Positions 1 to 7,969 of a stretch of 64,000 nt of DNA are shown here, in pieces; position 1 is the first letter of the stretch; each line of letters opens with the position of its first letter. The position numbers were made by a program, and so were the translations under genes. The stretch covers positions 1,488,001 through 1,552,000 of the forward strand of contig JADKGX010000001.1 of assembly GCA_016722065.1 (NCBI GenBank), read 5' to 3'. Origin of the DNA: Planctomycetota bacterium. GTDB lineage: Bacteria > Planctomycetota > UBA8742 > UBA2392. The notes beneath the pieces are model-generated. The model did not search any database. It was not told the origin of the DNA and saw only the letters and a program-made list of their open reading frames with translations.

Positions 1-553
1 TCTGCACGGCATAGGTTCCGATCCCGCCGGCACCCACCACAATGGCGACATCGCCCTGGCGCAGGCCGGACCGCATCACGGACTGATAGGGCGTGGTCAC
101 GGCATCGGCGATCACAGAAAGCTCTGGCAGCGTGTAGCCGCGCAGGTCCTGGGGCAGCGTGGCCAGATAACGTCCGGGCACTTTGACGTGGGTTGCAAAG
201 CCGCCATGGCCGTCGTTGCCGGGCATGAACTGGCGCGTGCAGGTGTTTTCAAAACCGGCCCGGCAATGGGCGCAATCGCCACAGGGCATGACGGCCGGGA
301 CAACGACCCGCGCACCCAGCAGGGCCTGCATGGCCTGGCCGGCTTCAACTACGGTTCCGGAAATCTCGTGGCCCAGAACCAGTGGCAGGGCCGCGCGGGG
401 CGCGACGTCACCGAAGTAGAAGCTGACATCGGTATGGCACAGCCCGCAGCCTGCAACCTTGACGACAACTTCACCGGCGGCAGGTTCCAGTGGGTACTGA
501 ATGCGCGCAAAGGGCGCGCGTGGCTGGGTGAAGGCGTTGCCGGCGGCAAGCAT
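1..553 (-). CDS. Zn-dependent alcohol dehydrogenase, 6-hydroxycyclohex-1-ene-1-carbonyl-CoA dehydrogenase-like (3' truncated by window)
   Basis: The first ~184 residues of a medium-chain, zinc-containing, NAD-linked dehydrogenase; the gene runs off the left edge. Visible are the catalytic-zinc region (GCGLCHTD, then GHEISGTVVEAG), the structural-zinc loop (CGDCAHC...C) and the start of the Rossmann fold (GAGGIGTYAVQ). The runs VVVPAV and FMPGND with HGGFATHV resemble Had, the 6-hydroxycyclohexenoyl-CoA dehydrogenase of anaerobic benzoyl-CoA degradation, from memory of that family. The ATG at 553 is chosen because GGAG lies 6 nt upstream; a TTG at 577 is an in-frame alternative. The gene follows the tnaA-rrf2 pair on the same strand. 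Substrate assignment is inference; the dehydrogenase fold is secure. Confidence 0.75.
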   Translation of the reverse strand, partial: MLAAGNAFTQPRAPFARIQYPLEPAAGEVVVKVAGCGLCHTDVSFYFGDVAPRAALPLVLGHEISGTVVEAGQAMQALLGARVVVPAVMPCGDCAHCRAGFENTCTRQFMPGNDGHGGFATHVKVPGRYLATLPQDLRGYTLPELSVIADAVTTPYQSVMRSGLRQGDVAIVVGAGGIGTYAVQ

Positions 554-606
554 GGCGGTCTCCGGGTGCCCCTGCAAGATAAGGACATTTGAACCGCCGT
601 TCAATG

Positions 607-629
607 GTTATTCGGATAGTTTTATCTAG
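607..629. promoter_or_regulatory. AT-rich candidate operator upstream of the alcohol dehydrogenase
   Basis: The stretch contains GATA-N4-TATC and is identical at 16 of 23 positions to a site at 2530-2552 upstream of tnaA. Both lie next to Rrf2-type regulator genes. Read on the minus strand, positions 627-611 fit GATAWWA-N2-AN-CCGAA, which recurs upstream of the porin and nirS. It sits about 58 nt before the dehydrogenase start. Its function as an Rrf2 operator or promoter element is inferred. Confidence 0.4.
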
Positions 630-1112
630 TTACCGTGCCCCTGGCGAGTCTTTGCCCGTGGCGTTGCGCGGAAGCCGCACGGCGCGAAGTCGAAACGAAT
701 CCGTACGCTTGTCCTGAAACCTGGCCAGGTCGCGCAGCGTTGTGGTCTGCAGCATCTGCAGAAACTGGTCGCGAATGGTTTTCCAAAGCCGGTGCAGCGG
801 GCAGGCCGTTTCGTCGCTGCATTCCGATTCGCCCATGATGCAGCCATATAGCGTGCGCGTGTCGTCCAGCTCCTGTACGACATCCCAGGCCGTGATTTCG
901 CGGGCCGGGCGCGCCAGCCGAAAGCCGCCCTGGCGCCCTCGCTGGCTTTCCAGCATGCCCCGCCGCGCCAGCACCTGAAGCACTTTGGCCAGGTAGTGCA
1001 CGGGCACGGCGAGACGCTGGGCCAGTTGGCTGGTCAGCACCCACTCCTCGCCTTCGGCACGCGCCAGTTCCGTCAGCGCGCGCAGAGCGTACTCACTTGC
1101 CTGGGAAAACAT
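630..1112 (-). CDS. Rrf2-family Fe-S transcriptional regulator
   Basis: A 160-aa protein of the Rrf2 family (IscR, NsrR, RirA relatives). It starts with the typical MFSQASEYALRAL, followed by the winged helix and the RGRQGGFRLARP wing. Three cysteines spaced C-X6-C-X5-C near residues 90-105 are in the position of the Fe-S ligands of NsrR/IscR, so it probably senses NO, O2 or Fe-S status. AGGAG lies just upstream of the ATG at 1112. The first 20 bp overlap the 3' end of tnaA, so it is probably co-transcribed and translationally coupled with it. A longer reading frame upstream exists but lies within tnaA and lacks family similarity. Confidence 0.85.
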   Translation of the reverse strand: MFSQASEYALRALTELARAEGEEWVLTSQLAQRLAVPVHYLAKVLQVLARRGMLESQRGRQGGFRLARPAREITAWDVVQELDDTRTLYGCIMGESECSDETACPLHRLWKTIRDQFLQMLQTTTLRDLARFQDKRTDSFRLRAVRLPRNATGKDSPGAR

Positions 1113-2523
1113 GGGCGTCTCCTGGCGTGCCGGGATGTGCCAGGGGAGCCAGGTGCGCCGTGAACGCGCGCAGAACCTCCGCCTGGTGCAGGATTTTGTA
1201 GCCACAGGCCTGGGCCCGGCGCGCGTGCACGCTGGCCAGCACGTCGATCAGCCAGTCCACGTGGCTTTGCGTGTAGGTGCGACGCGGAAAGGCCAGCCGC
1301 ACAAGATCCAGCGGCGCGCTTGGGTCGGGTGCCTCACCGGCGCCGGCACGGCCGAACATCAGCGTACCTACCTCTACGCCCCGAACGCCTGCCTCCAGGT
1401 ACAGCTCGTTGACCAGCGCGATGCCCGGCAACTGGTGTGGCTTGATGTGCGGGTACAGCTTGCGCGCGTCAATGTAGACCGCATGGCCCCCCGCCGGCCG
1501 CATCAGCGGCATGCCGATCTTGTCCAGCGCCCGAAACAGATATGCCACCGAAGCGATGCGATAGCGCAAGTAGTCTTCGTCGGTGACCTCGGTCAGCCCC
1601 ACGGCCAGCGCCGCCAGGTCGCGGCCTGCCAGGCCGCCGTAGGTGGGAAAGCCCTCGGTCAGAATCAGCAGCGTGCGGGCGCGCTCGGCCAGCTGCGGGT
1701 CGCGCAGGCACAGCAGGCCACCGATGTTGACCAGCCCGTCCTTCTTGCAGCTCATAACCATGCCGTCGACCAGCCCGAACATCTCTGATGCGATCTCGCG
1801 CGCCGTGCGCGCGGACTGGCCCGGCTCGCGCTGCTTGATCATCCAGGCGTTTTCGGCAAAGCGCGCGGCATCCAGGAAAATCGGCACCCCATATGCGCGG
1901 GCCAGCGCTGCCGCGCCGCGAATGTTCTCCAGGCTGACGGGCTGTCCGCCACCGGCATTGTTGGTGACGGTCAACAGCACCATCAACACGCTGGCGCCGT
2001 GCTGCTTGAGGTGGGCCTCAAGCTGTTCCAGGTCGATGTTGCCTTTGAAGGGGTGCTCGCTTTGCGGGTCGCGCCCCTGCGCAATCACCAGGTCGATGGC
2101 CTGGCCCGAAAGGTACTCGACGTTGGCGCGGGTTGTATCGAAGTGATTGTTGGCAAGCACCATGCGCCCCTGCACGCCGGCCGCGGCAAACAGAATGTGT
2201 TCGGCGGCCCTGCCCTGGTGGGTGGGAATGACAAAGGGCATGCCGGTCAGGTCTTGGACAACGCGCTGAAGTTCAAAGAACGATTCCGAACCTGCGTAGG
2301 TTTCGTCGCCCGTCATCATCGCGCCCCACTGGGCGGCAGACATGGCGCCGGTGCCGGAATCGGTCAACAGGTCCATCGTGACCTGGCTGCCGCGCAGCAG
2401 AAACACGTTGTGGTGCGCCAGTGCCAGAAACTCGGCCCGCTGCGCGCGGGTTGTAAACGGCAAGGGCTCCACGACCTTGATGCGGAAGGGCTCAATGATC
2501 TGGGTGGAGGGCGCGTCGTTCAC
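1093..2523 (-). CDS. tnaA: Tryptophanase (tryptophan indole-lyase)
   Basis: A 476-aa PLP-dependent beta-eliminating lyase that would cleave tryptophan to indole, pyruvate and ammonia. The PLP lysine lies in SCKKDGLVNIGG and the N-terminus EPFRIKVVEPL is family-typical. Tryptophanase is preferred over tyrosine phenol-lyase for two reasons. An Asp stands in HFDTTRANVEY, where tryptophanase has Asp137 and tyrosine phenol-lyase has Thr. The GVEVGTLMFG segment also lacks the Arg that binds the phenol in tyrosine phenol-lyase. The start is GTG with no clear Shine-Dalgarno; a TAATAT hexamer lies only 7 nt upstream, so the message may be leaderless. It is divergent from a second Rrf2 regulator and overlaps the first. 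Confidence 0.9.
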   Translation of the reverse strand: MNDAPSTQIIEPFRIKVVEPLPFTTRAQRAEFLALAHHNVFLLRGSQVTMDLLTDSGTGAMSAAQWGAMMTGDETYAGSESFFELQRVVQDLTGMPFVIPTHQGRAAEHILFAAAGVQGRMVLANNHFDTTRANVEYLSGQAIDLVIAQGRDPQSEHPFKGNIDLEQLEAHLKQHGASVLMVLLTVTNNAGGGQPVSLENIRGAAALARAYGVPIFLDAARFAENAWMIKQREPGQSARTAREIASEMFGLVDGMVMSCKKDGLVNIGGLLCLRDPQLAERARTLLILTEGFPTYGGLAGRDLAALAVGLTEVTDEDYLRYRIASVAYLFRALDKIGMPLMRPAGGHAVYIDARKLYPHIKPHQLPGIALVNELYLEAGVRGVEVGTLMFGRAGAGEAPDPSAPLDLVRLAFPRRTYTQSHVDWLIDVLASVHARRAQACGYKILHQAEVLRAFTAHLAPLAHPGTPGDAHVFPGK

Positions 2524-2529
2524 CTAGAC

Positions 2530-2552
2530 GATATTAGGATACATATATCTGC
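2530..2552. promoter_or_regulatory. AT-rich candidate operator/promoter between tnaA and rrf2
   Basis: Contains GATA-CATA-TATC, an exact GATA-N4-TATC inverted repeat, and matches the site at 607-629 at 16 of 23 positions. It lies directly upstream of the tnaA GTG and about 100 bp before the divergent Rrf2 gene, so one regulator could control both. On the minus strand a TAATAT hexamer (-10-like) overlaps it, with TTCCAA 17 nt further upstream. Confidence 0.4.
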
Positions 2553-2651
2553 TTTGGAAGCCGGAAATCACAGGCTGCCTGCTATTGCGGGTTTGTGGAT
2601 ATGGAGATCGGCCTATTGAGAGTTGGTCCGGTCGCCGATAGCTTCATCGCC

Positions 2652-3185
2652 ATGTTTTCACAGACCACCGATTACGCGATCCGGGCCGCGATTGACATCG
2701 CCACCCGCCCCGAGGCCGAGCCGGTACTGGCCTCAGAGCTGGCCAGAAGCCTGGGCATTCCGCAGCACTATCTGTCCAAGATTCTGCAGCAGCTGGTGCG
2801 CGCCGATGTGCTGGTTTCGACACGCGGGCGCCGTGGCGGCTTTGTCCTGCGCCGGCCGGCAACGCAGATCAAGCTGCGCCAGGTGGTGGCACCCTTTGAG
2901 AATCTGCGCCGCTGCGACGAGTGCATTCTTGGTCAGCCCGTGTGCAACAGCGCAGGTGCCTGCCCGCTGCACGACTTCTGGAAAGAAGTGCGCGAGAGAT
3001 ACCTGAAGGAACTGGACACGCGCACGTTGCAGGACATGGCAACCTTTCAGCTCAAGCGCTTCAAGGTCATGGACCCGGCGCTGTACAAAACCCTGATTCA
3101 CGCCCCTGGCCATTCGAGCCTGCAAGCCGCTGCCAAAGCAGCGCCGGCCCGCAAGCCCAAACGCGCGACCCGGCGTCAGGCCTAG
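2652..3185 (+). CDS. Rrf2-family Fe-S transcriptional regulator
   Basis: A 177-aa Rrf2 protein starting MFSQTTDYAIRAA, with winged helix and wing RGRRGGFVLRRP. The cluster region has four Cys (C-X2-C-X6-C-X5-C); the last three have the same C-X6-C-X5-C spacing as the regulator at 630-1112. The C-terminus is extended and basic (ARKPKRATRR). No strong ribosome-binding site precedes the ATG at 2652; the reading frame is open back to 2595, but family alignment favours 2652. It is divergent from tnaA and its 3' end overlaps the convergent porin gene by 4 bp. It probably responds to NO or redox state; targets are unknown, but tnaA and the nearby nir/nor genes are candidates. Confidence 0.85.
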   Translation: MFSQTTDYAIRAAIDIATRPEAEPVLASELARSLGIPQHYLSKILQQLVRADVLVSTRGRRGGFVLRRPATQIKLRQVVAPFENLRRCDECILGQPVCNSAGACPLHDFWKEVRERYLKELDTRTLQDMATFQLKRFKVMDPALYKTLIHAPGHSSLQAAAKAAPARKPKRATRRQA

Positions 3186-4681
3186 AAACGCACCGCCGCC
3201 TGCAACCAGAAGAAATCCAGGTCGCTGTCCTCGTTGTTGGACCCTGGCCCGCTGCCAGTTGCGGTCTGGCTTACAAAGCGCCCGGAAAAGAAGTGCGCCC
3301 AGCCGGCCTCGAAGGTGAAGAAGCGGCTGACTTTCAAGGGAATCTGCAGGTCGAACTCGTAGCCTAACTCGTCGCTCTGGGTTGGCGATCCGGCGCGGAT
3401 CACGCTGCCGGAGGGCGCATACCAGGCATCGTCATCGTTGGCGCGCTGAAAGGCGTGCAGTTCCATCAGCACACCCACCGATTCCACGTCGCCACCCACA
3501 GCGTGTGTCCACGACGCGCGCAGCACGATGTCGTGCAGGTTTCTCCAGCCCACCTGGTCGGCCCAGCCCTGGTACTTGTGGGCAAACGGAAAGGGCGCAC
3601 GAAAGGTCTGGAACGTGGCATCGGAAGGGTCGGAATCGCCCGACGCAAACCCGTACTCCAGGCCGACGCGGAACTTGTGGTCCGACACCCCAAACAGCAG
3701 GTCGGCTGTCAGCGCGCTGCCAAAGGCCTGCACCGCGGAATCGCTGCGGCCGGGCGTGCCCCAGAAGCCGGGGTCGGCCTCTCCGAACTGGAACGCACCC
3801 TCGGCGCTGAACTCCAGCGCCAGGCTGTCGTCTTCGTTCAGGCCGAAGAACCCGTTGTAGCGCAGGCTGATCGTGGCGACTTCCGCGAACTGGTTGCTGT
3901 TGGCTTCGTCATCACGAAAGTCGTACAGCACCAGCAGTTCCAGCTCATTGCGGGGCAGAAACTGCGGCGTCCAGCGCAGCGAGGCGCCAAACACCCATTC
4001 GTCGTCCTTGAAGCGTGACAGTTCATTCACCAGCAGCGTGAAGGCCTGAAGGTGAAAGTCCGTACCAAAGCTGCGCTGCACGCGCACGCCGTCCCAGGTG
4101 CGGGATTGCACGGTCCATTCCAGCGTACTCCAGAGCCGCTGGTTACCGATGTTGAACTTTTGCCGGCCCAGCCGCGCCTCTATGTCTGCATTCAGCAGGT
4201 TGTTCGTAAAAATGTTGGCCTGCAGCACGTCGGTTCCGGTCAGGGCCGAGCTGTTGGCCGCGTTGGCATCGGCGCGGGGTTCGTCGCCCCATAGCCGCGA
4301 ATCTTGAATCTCAAACAGCACGTTGACGCTGCGCGGAAACCTCACCTCAATGCCCAGCCGCGTGCGCAGGTTGACCAGCGAAGTCGCGGTGTGCCGTGCC
4401 AGGCCTGGCACATAGGTACTGGGCGTGCGGCCCTCATAGCGGGTGCGCTGCTCGCCAAAGAACTTCAAAAAGATGCGCTCAGCGTCGGGGGCATCCGAAA
4501 GCGGAAACGACAGCGAAAACGGGTCGTAGGGTTTGGGCGCCTCGGCCTTCTCGGCTGGCTTGGATTCGCCAGCCTTGGGCTCTCCGGCTTTGGGTTCGGC
4601 CTCTTTCTTCTTGTCTTGCGCCAGCAGTGCCGGGGCTGCGATTGCCAGCATCAGCACGATTGCCACTGTTGTTGTCCGCAT
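3182..4681 (-). CDS. Alginate-export (AlgE)-like outer-membrane porin
   Basis: A 499-aa secreted protein. A signal peptide (residues 1-21) is followed by a Lys/Glu/Ala/Pro-rich stretch (~22-50) and a long beta-rich domain with alternating aromatic strands that ends in Phe (AAVRF), as in outer-membrane barrels. The RLGRQKFNIGNQRLW segment and overall organisation resemble the alginate_exp porin family. Such porins accompany respiratory or catabolic clusters as solute channels; the substrate cannot be read from sequence. GGAGACAACC precedes the ATG. It is the last minus-strand gene of the nir/nor island, about 110 bp after the NosR-like gene. Confidence 0.7.
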   Translation of the reverse strand: MRTTTVAIVLMLAIAAPALLAQDKKKEAEPKAGEPKAGESKPAEKAEAPKPYDPFSLSFPLSDAPDAERIFLKFFGEQRTRYEGRTPSTYVPGLARHTATSLVNLRTRLGIEVRFPRSVNVLFEIQDSRLWGDEPRADANAANSSALTGTDVLQANIFTNNLLNADIEARLGRQKFNIGNQRLWSTLEWTVQSRTWDGVRVQRSFGTDFHLQAFTLLVNELSRFKDDEWVFGASLRWTPQFLPRNELELLVLYDFRDDEANSNQFAEVATISLRYNGFFGLNEDDSLALEFSAEGAFQFGEADPGFWGTPGRSDSAVQAFGSALTADLLFGVSDHKFRVGLEYGFASGDSDPSDATFQTFRAPFPFAHKYQGWADQVGWRNLHDIVLRASWTHAVGGDVESVGVLMELHAFQRANDDDAWYAPSGSVIRAGSPTQSDELGYEFDLQIPLKVSRFFTFEAGWAHFFSGRFVSQTATGSGPGSNNEDSDLDFFWLQAAVRF

Positions 4682-4744
4682 GGTTGTCTCCGTCGCGCCA
4701 AGCGGCCACAGCTTGCCGCTGGCAAGTCAAGATTTCAACGGAGT

Positions 4745-4761
4745 TTCGGGTCTTTTTATCT
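4745..4761 (-). promoter_or_regulatory. GATAAAA-N3-CCCGAA motif upstream of porin
   Basis: On the minus strand this reads GATAAAAAGACCCGAA, matching the element at 611-627 (GATAAAACTATCCGAA) at 13 of 16 positions. It lies about 64 nt before the porin start, a distance like that of the copies before the dehydrogenase and nirS. A shared promoter element or regulator site is inferred. Confidence 0.35.
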
Positions 4762-4789
4762 GCTATTGCGGACCTGCCAGGCCCGCTTT

Positions 4790-5830
4790 TCACGCCCGCG
4801 CAGTTGCCGCGCGGGCCGGCCGAAACGCCCACAGCCCCGGCTGGCCAGTGCGCAGCACCAGCAACCAGGCAAAAAATAGCGCCGGCGCAATGCGCGTGGG
4901 CCACACCGCCCAGGCCGGCAGCACGCCATTGAGCTCCAGCAGCGGGTGGTTGCCTTGCAGGCCCAGCATCACCGGCAGTTTGAACCAATAGTAGGTACTG
5001 ATGGCTGTGGCCGCCCAGATCGGTATGGCCTTGCGGCGCGCGGCCGGAACCAGGCCGTACACAAGGGCAAACAGCAGCAGGGTGACGGCCCCCGAAAGCA
5101 GCGGCCAGGCATAGGCCGCCAGGATGTAGTTGGCTGTCAGGGCTTGGGCGCGTTGGGGCACCTGGTACCAGCCCCACACAAAGCCCGGAAACAGCCCGAT
5201 CAGAAACCAGCCCGCCGCACGACCCGACGGGTCGCGGGAGGCCGAGAGAGGATTGATGCCGTTGCGCGCGTCACGGCATGGGCTGGTGCATTGCGTGCAG
5301 CTGCGGCACTGGCTGTTGCCAACGCTGACCAAGGGGTTGGATCCGTACAGCAGCTCCACCGGGTGCACCGGGCACAGGCCCGAACACCAGGCGCTTTTCC
5401 AGTCCAGCATCGTGCCCAGGCCTGCCGCCAGCGCGGCCACCACCAGCAGCACAACACCAGTGACAACGCCGTTGTGGTCCAGAATCACGGGGCGCAGCGG
5501 CACAATCAGCAGCAGCAGCAACACAGCGCCAGCCAGCAGCCGGCCCTGCCACTTGGCATCGGGGCGAAGGGCCCTGGAAAGCCCCAGTTGCCGCGGCGCC
5601 AGCGAAAACGTCGCCAGCGGGCACACGTTGCGCCACACGCCGGGCGCCACGGCCAGCAGCAGCGGGGCCATCGGAATCAAGACATCCCACAGCAGAAACA
5701 GGCCCGTGCGGGGCTGCAACAACAGCAACGCCACGATGGTGGTGCCCAGCGCCAGCACAATCGCCTGCAGAACCGGCCAGATCAGCCGCGCAGCGGACCT
5801 CGGACCCGCCACGCCCAGTGGGGTGTTCAT
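4790..5830 (-). CDS. NosR/NapH-like polytopic membrane protein with Cys motifs
   Basis: A 346-aa integral membrane protein with about 7-8 hydrophobic segments. Cysteine motifs include WRNVCPLATF (~residue 73), WCSGLCPVHP (~152) and a CRSCTQCTSPC cluster (~176-186). This pattern recalls the membrane parts of NosR, NapH and FixG-type proteins, which pass electrons between quinol and Fe-S or haem centres. The ATG at 5830 overlaps the stop of the radical SAM gene by ATGA, so the two are translationally coupled. It probably serves the same pathway as the radical SAM enzyme or the nir/nor genes. The cysteines do not form two canonical ferredoxin repeats, so the exact cofactor is uncertain. Confidence 0.6.
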   Translation of the reverse strand: MNTPLGVAGPRSAARLIWPVLQAIVLALGTTIVALLLLQPRTGLFLLWDVLIPMAPLLLAVAPGVWRNVCPLATFSLAPRQLGLSRALRPDAKWQGRLLAGAVLLLLLIVPLRPVILDHNGVVTGVVLLVVAALAAGLGTMLDWKSAWCSGLCPVHPVELLYGSNPLVSVGNSQCRSCTQCTSPCRDARNGINPLSASRDPSGRAAGWFLIGLFPGFVWGWYQVPQRAQALTANYILAAYAWPLLSGAVTLLLFALVYGLVPAARRKAIPIWAATAISTYYWFKLPVMLGLQGNHPLLELNGVLPAWAVWPTRIAPALFFAWLLVLRTGQPGLWAFRPARAATARA

Positions 5831-7179
5831 CGCGCCTCCAGTGTTGAGGTCTGTTCGGACATCAGCTCCCACAGTGGGCCCCGGGCGCCGTGGGTGCGCT
5901 TGCGCTTCCAGAAGCGTGCGTACTTTTCGCCGTGCAAACCGGGCAGATACCATCGGGGGCGATCTGCCGCCACGGCCGTCGCGAATTCGACCAGCCCGTC
6001 ACTTACGGCCTCACTGATGAAGAATGAGGGCTGTAACCCAATGCCGCCGGGCCCCACCAACCCCTGTGCGGCAAGCCTTTGCGCCAATGGGGTTCCGGGG
6101 TACAGGCGCACGCCCAGCATGGCAAACACGGCATCTGGCGTCAGTTCATCCATCAGCTTCACCGTGGCGGCCAGCGTTTCCGTCGTCTCGCCGGGGCCGC
6201 CCAGAATCAGGCTGTGGGCGAACTTCAAACCGGCTGCCCGGGCGGCGGTTGAGACCTGCCGGATTTCGTGCACGCCAAAGCTCTTGTCCAGACCGGCCAG
6301 CGTGGCGGCGTGACCGGCGTCGGTGCCGAACTCGACGCTGGTGCAGCCGGCCCGCGCCATCAGGTGCAGCAGCGCGGGCTGCAACTTCGCCGGCGACAGG
6401 TAGGCCGTCCAGCGCAGATCGATCCCGCGCGCAAGCAAAGCCTCGCAGAACGCCACGGCATGGCTGGCGGGGTGATTGAACGTGTTGTCCACCACAAAGA
6501 AGTGCATCGCGCCGCAGTCGCGCCGGGCGCGTTCCAACTGGTGTATGGCGGAATCAATGTCCAGCAGTTGCGGCCGCGTGCCTTCCAGCAGCGGGTAGGT
6601 GCAGTAGGCACAGGAAAACGGACAGCCTCGCCGGGTTTGCACGTTCAACGCGCCGCCATGGCGGTAGTACGCGCCCAGATCAAGCAGGTCCAGCGCCGGG
6701 CCGGACGCGCCATGGCCCCAACGGCCCTGCACAAGCCGCGGGCCGCTGCCCGCCTGCACCTGTTGCAGCAGGTCCACAAAGGCGACTTCACCCGCGCCGG
6801 TCACGCCGTGGTCGGCAGCCAGTTCGTCCAGATACTGCCCCGGCAGCAGCGTAAACGCCGACCCGCCCAGCACCAGCTTTGCACCCGGCGCGGCCCGGCG
6901 TATCGCGGCGACACAGTTGCGGTAGTGCGGCAGATAGGACTTTGCGGCCGGCCAGGCCACGTCATCGACATTGCGCATTGACAGCCCGACAACCTCGGGC
7001 CGGAAGCAGCGCAGCTCGTGCTGCAGTTGGCTTTCGAAGCGTTCGCCGGCAAAACAGGCGTCATAGAGCGCCACGGTGTGTCCAGCGTCGCGGGCTGCTG
7101 CTGCCACGCAGGCTGCACCCAGTGGCACCACAGGGTCGGGCTTGTGTTCCTGGTTTGCAGCCACGACCAGAACGCGCAT
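5827..7179 (-). CDS. B12-binding-domain radical SAM protein
   Basis: A 450-aa protein. The N-terminal half (~1-150) has the layout of a cobalamin-binding Rossmann domain (VPLGAACVAAAARDAGH, then VVGLSMRNVDD and GGSAFTLLP). The radical SAM CX3CX2C motif is CPFSCAYC (~residue 189), and the core continues with HFFVVDNTFN and GLKFAHSLILGGPGET. It should make a 5'-deoxyadenosyl radical; the product is unknown. It lacks the SPASM-like features expected of the haem d1 enzyme NirJ. It overlaps the downstream NosR-like gene by 4 bp. The gene lies in the nir/nor island but is separated from nirS by a plus-strand gene. Confidence 0.8.
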   Translation of the reverse strand: MRVLVVAANQEHKPDPVVPLGAACVAAAARDAGHTVALYDACFAGERFESQLQHELRCFRPEVVGLSMRNVDDVAWPAAKSYLPHYRNCVAAIRRAAPGAKLVLGGSAFTLLPGQYLDELAADHGVTGAGEVAFVDLLQQVQAGSGPRLVQGRWGHGASGPALDLLDLGAYYRHGGALNVQTRRGCPFSCAYCTYPLLEGTRPQLLDIDSAIHQLERARRDCGAMHFFVVDNTFNHPASHAVAFCEALLARGIDLRWTAYLSPAKLQPALLHLMARAGCTSVEFGTDAGHAATLAGLDKSFGVHEIRQVSTAARAAGLKFAHSLILGGPGETTETLAATVKLMDELTPDAVFAMLGVRLYPGTPLAQRLAAQGLVGPGGIGLQPSFFISEAVSDGLVEFATAVAADRPRWYLPGLHGEKYARFWKRKRTHGARGPLWELMSEQTSTLEAR

Positions 7180-7230
7180 ACTGTCTCCGGTTGGTCAATA
7201 TACGCTAAATCGATGCTTATATCTATTATT

Positions 7231-7920
7231 ATGCGACGAATGCTGGCGGTGATGGCACTTGGCCTGCTGGCGGGCGCAGCGGCCTGCACACCGGTGCCAC
7301 GCGCACCCACCGATCGACGCTTTGAGCAGGCATGGCAGGCTGCACGCCCCTGGCCCCAGCTTGCCGGCGTGCTTGCGCGCGCTTACCCCGGCTCCAGCGC
7401 GGGCACCGGCCAGTTGCTGCTCTCAGCCATGCTGTGGCCCGAAAAGCTGGACCTGCACCCGCTACTTGTGCCACACCCGGCCTGGCAGGAGCAATTGCGG
7501 CAGGGTCACCAGCAGGAGGTGCAAGCCGCCATGCAGCAGTGGCGCGCGACCAATCTTTGCTCGGGCACATGGTCGCTTGTTGTGCCTGTGACGGCTTCTG
7601 CCGACGGCGACATGGAGTTGGCGGTCGATCTGCCGCCCGGGCGGTACCAGTTTCTGGCCCTTTCCACGGGCGATCACGATTGGGTGAGGTTGTCACAGGC
7701 CCGGGGCAAGCTGCAGCTGACCCCAGGGCTGGAACCATGGACCACGGGTCAGGTCAGGCTTGTGGTGGCACTGCAGGCACAACCGCGGCCCGTGCAAGTG
7801 TACCGCCACGGCGACGAAATCACTGTCGCGTCCTGGGGTGTCGGCCTGCGCCTGGTTGCCTTGCAATGGCGCCAGGAACGCGGTTTCAGGCAGCGTCAGT
7901 GGTTTGCACCGGCAGCATGA
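7231..7920 (+). CDS. Hypothetical secreted (lipo)protein
   Basis: A 229-aa protein with a hydrophobic N-terminus (MLAVMALGLLAGAAACTP) that ends in a Cys, so a signal peptide and possibly lipidation are likely, although the -3 residue is a weak lipobox fit. The rest is soluble and beta-rich with no motif I recognise. An upstream in-frame ATG at 7213 is also possible. It is the only plus-strand gene inside the nir/nor island and converges on the cytochrome c gene across a perfect hairpin. The start region (7195-7230) is AT-rich and shared with the divergent radical SAM gene. Confidence 0.6.
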   Translation: MRRMLAVMALGLLAGAAACTPVPRAPTDRRFEQAWQAARPWPQLAGVLARAYPGSSAGTGQLLLSAMLWPEKLDLHPLLVPHPAWQEQLRQGHQQEVQAAMQQWRATNLCSGTWSLVVPVTASADGDMELAVDLPPGRYQFLALSTGDHDWVRLSQARGKLQLTPGLEPWTTGQVRLVVALQAQPRPVQVYRHGDEITVASWGVGLRLVALQWRQERGFRQRQWFAPAA

Positions 7921-7949
7921 AACCGGCCCGGGAAGCCCCCGGGCCGGTT
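7921..7949. terminator. Bidirectional hairpin terminator between convergent genes
   Basis: Perfect 12-bp stem AACCGGCCCGGG / CCCGGGCCGGTT with a 5-nt loop, immediately after the stop codon at 7920 and before the convergent cytochrome c stop at 7970. No strong T-run follows on the plus side. Confidence 0.65.
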
Positions 7950-7969
7950 CCCTAGAAATGGGTTCGGAC

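Noticed and set aside
1093..2523. Tyrosine phenol-lyase as an alternative for the tryptophanase gene
   Set aside because: The Asp in HFDTT and the absence of Arg in GVEVGTLMFG agree with tryptophanase, not tyrosine phenol-lyase.
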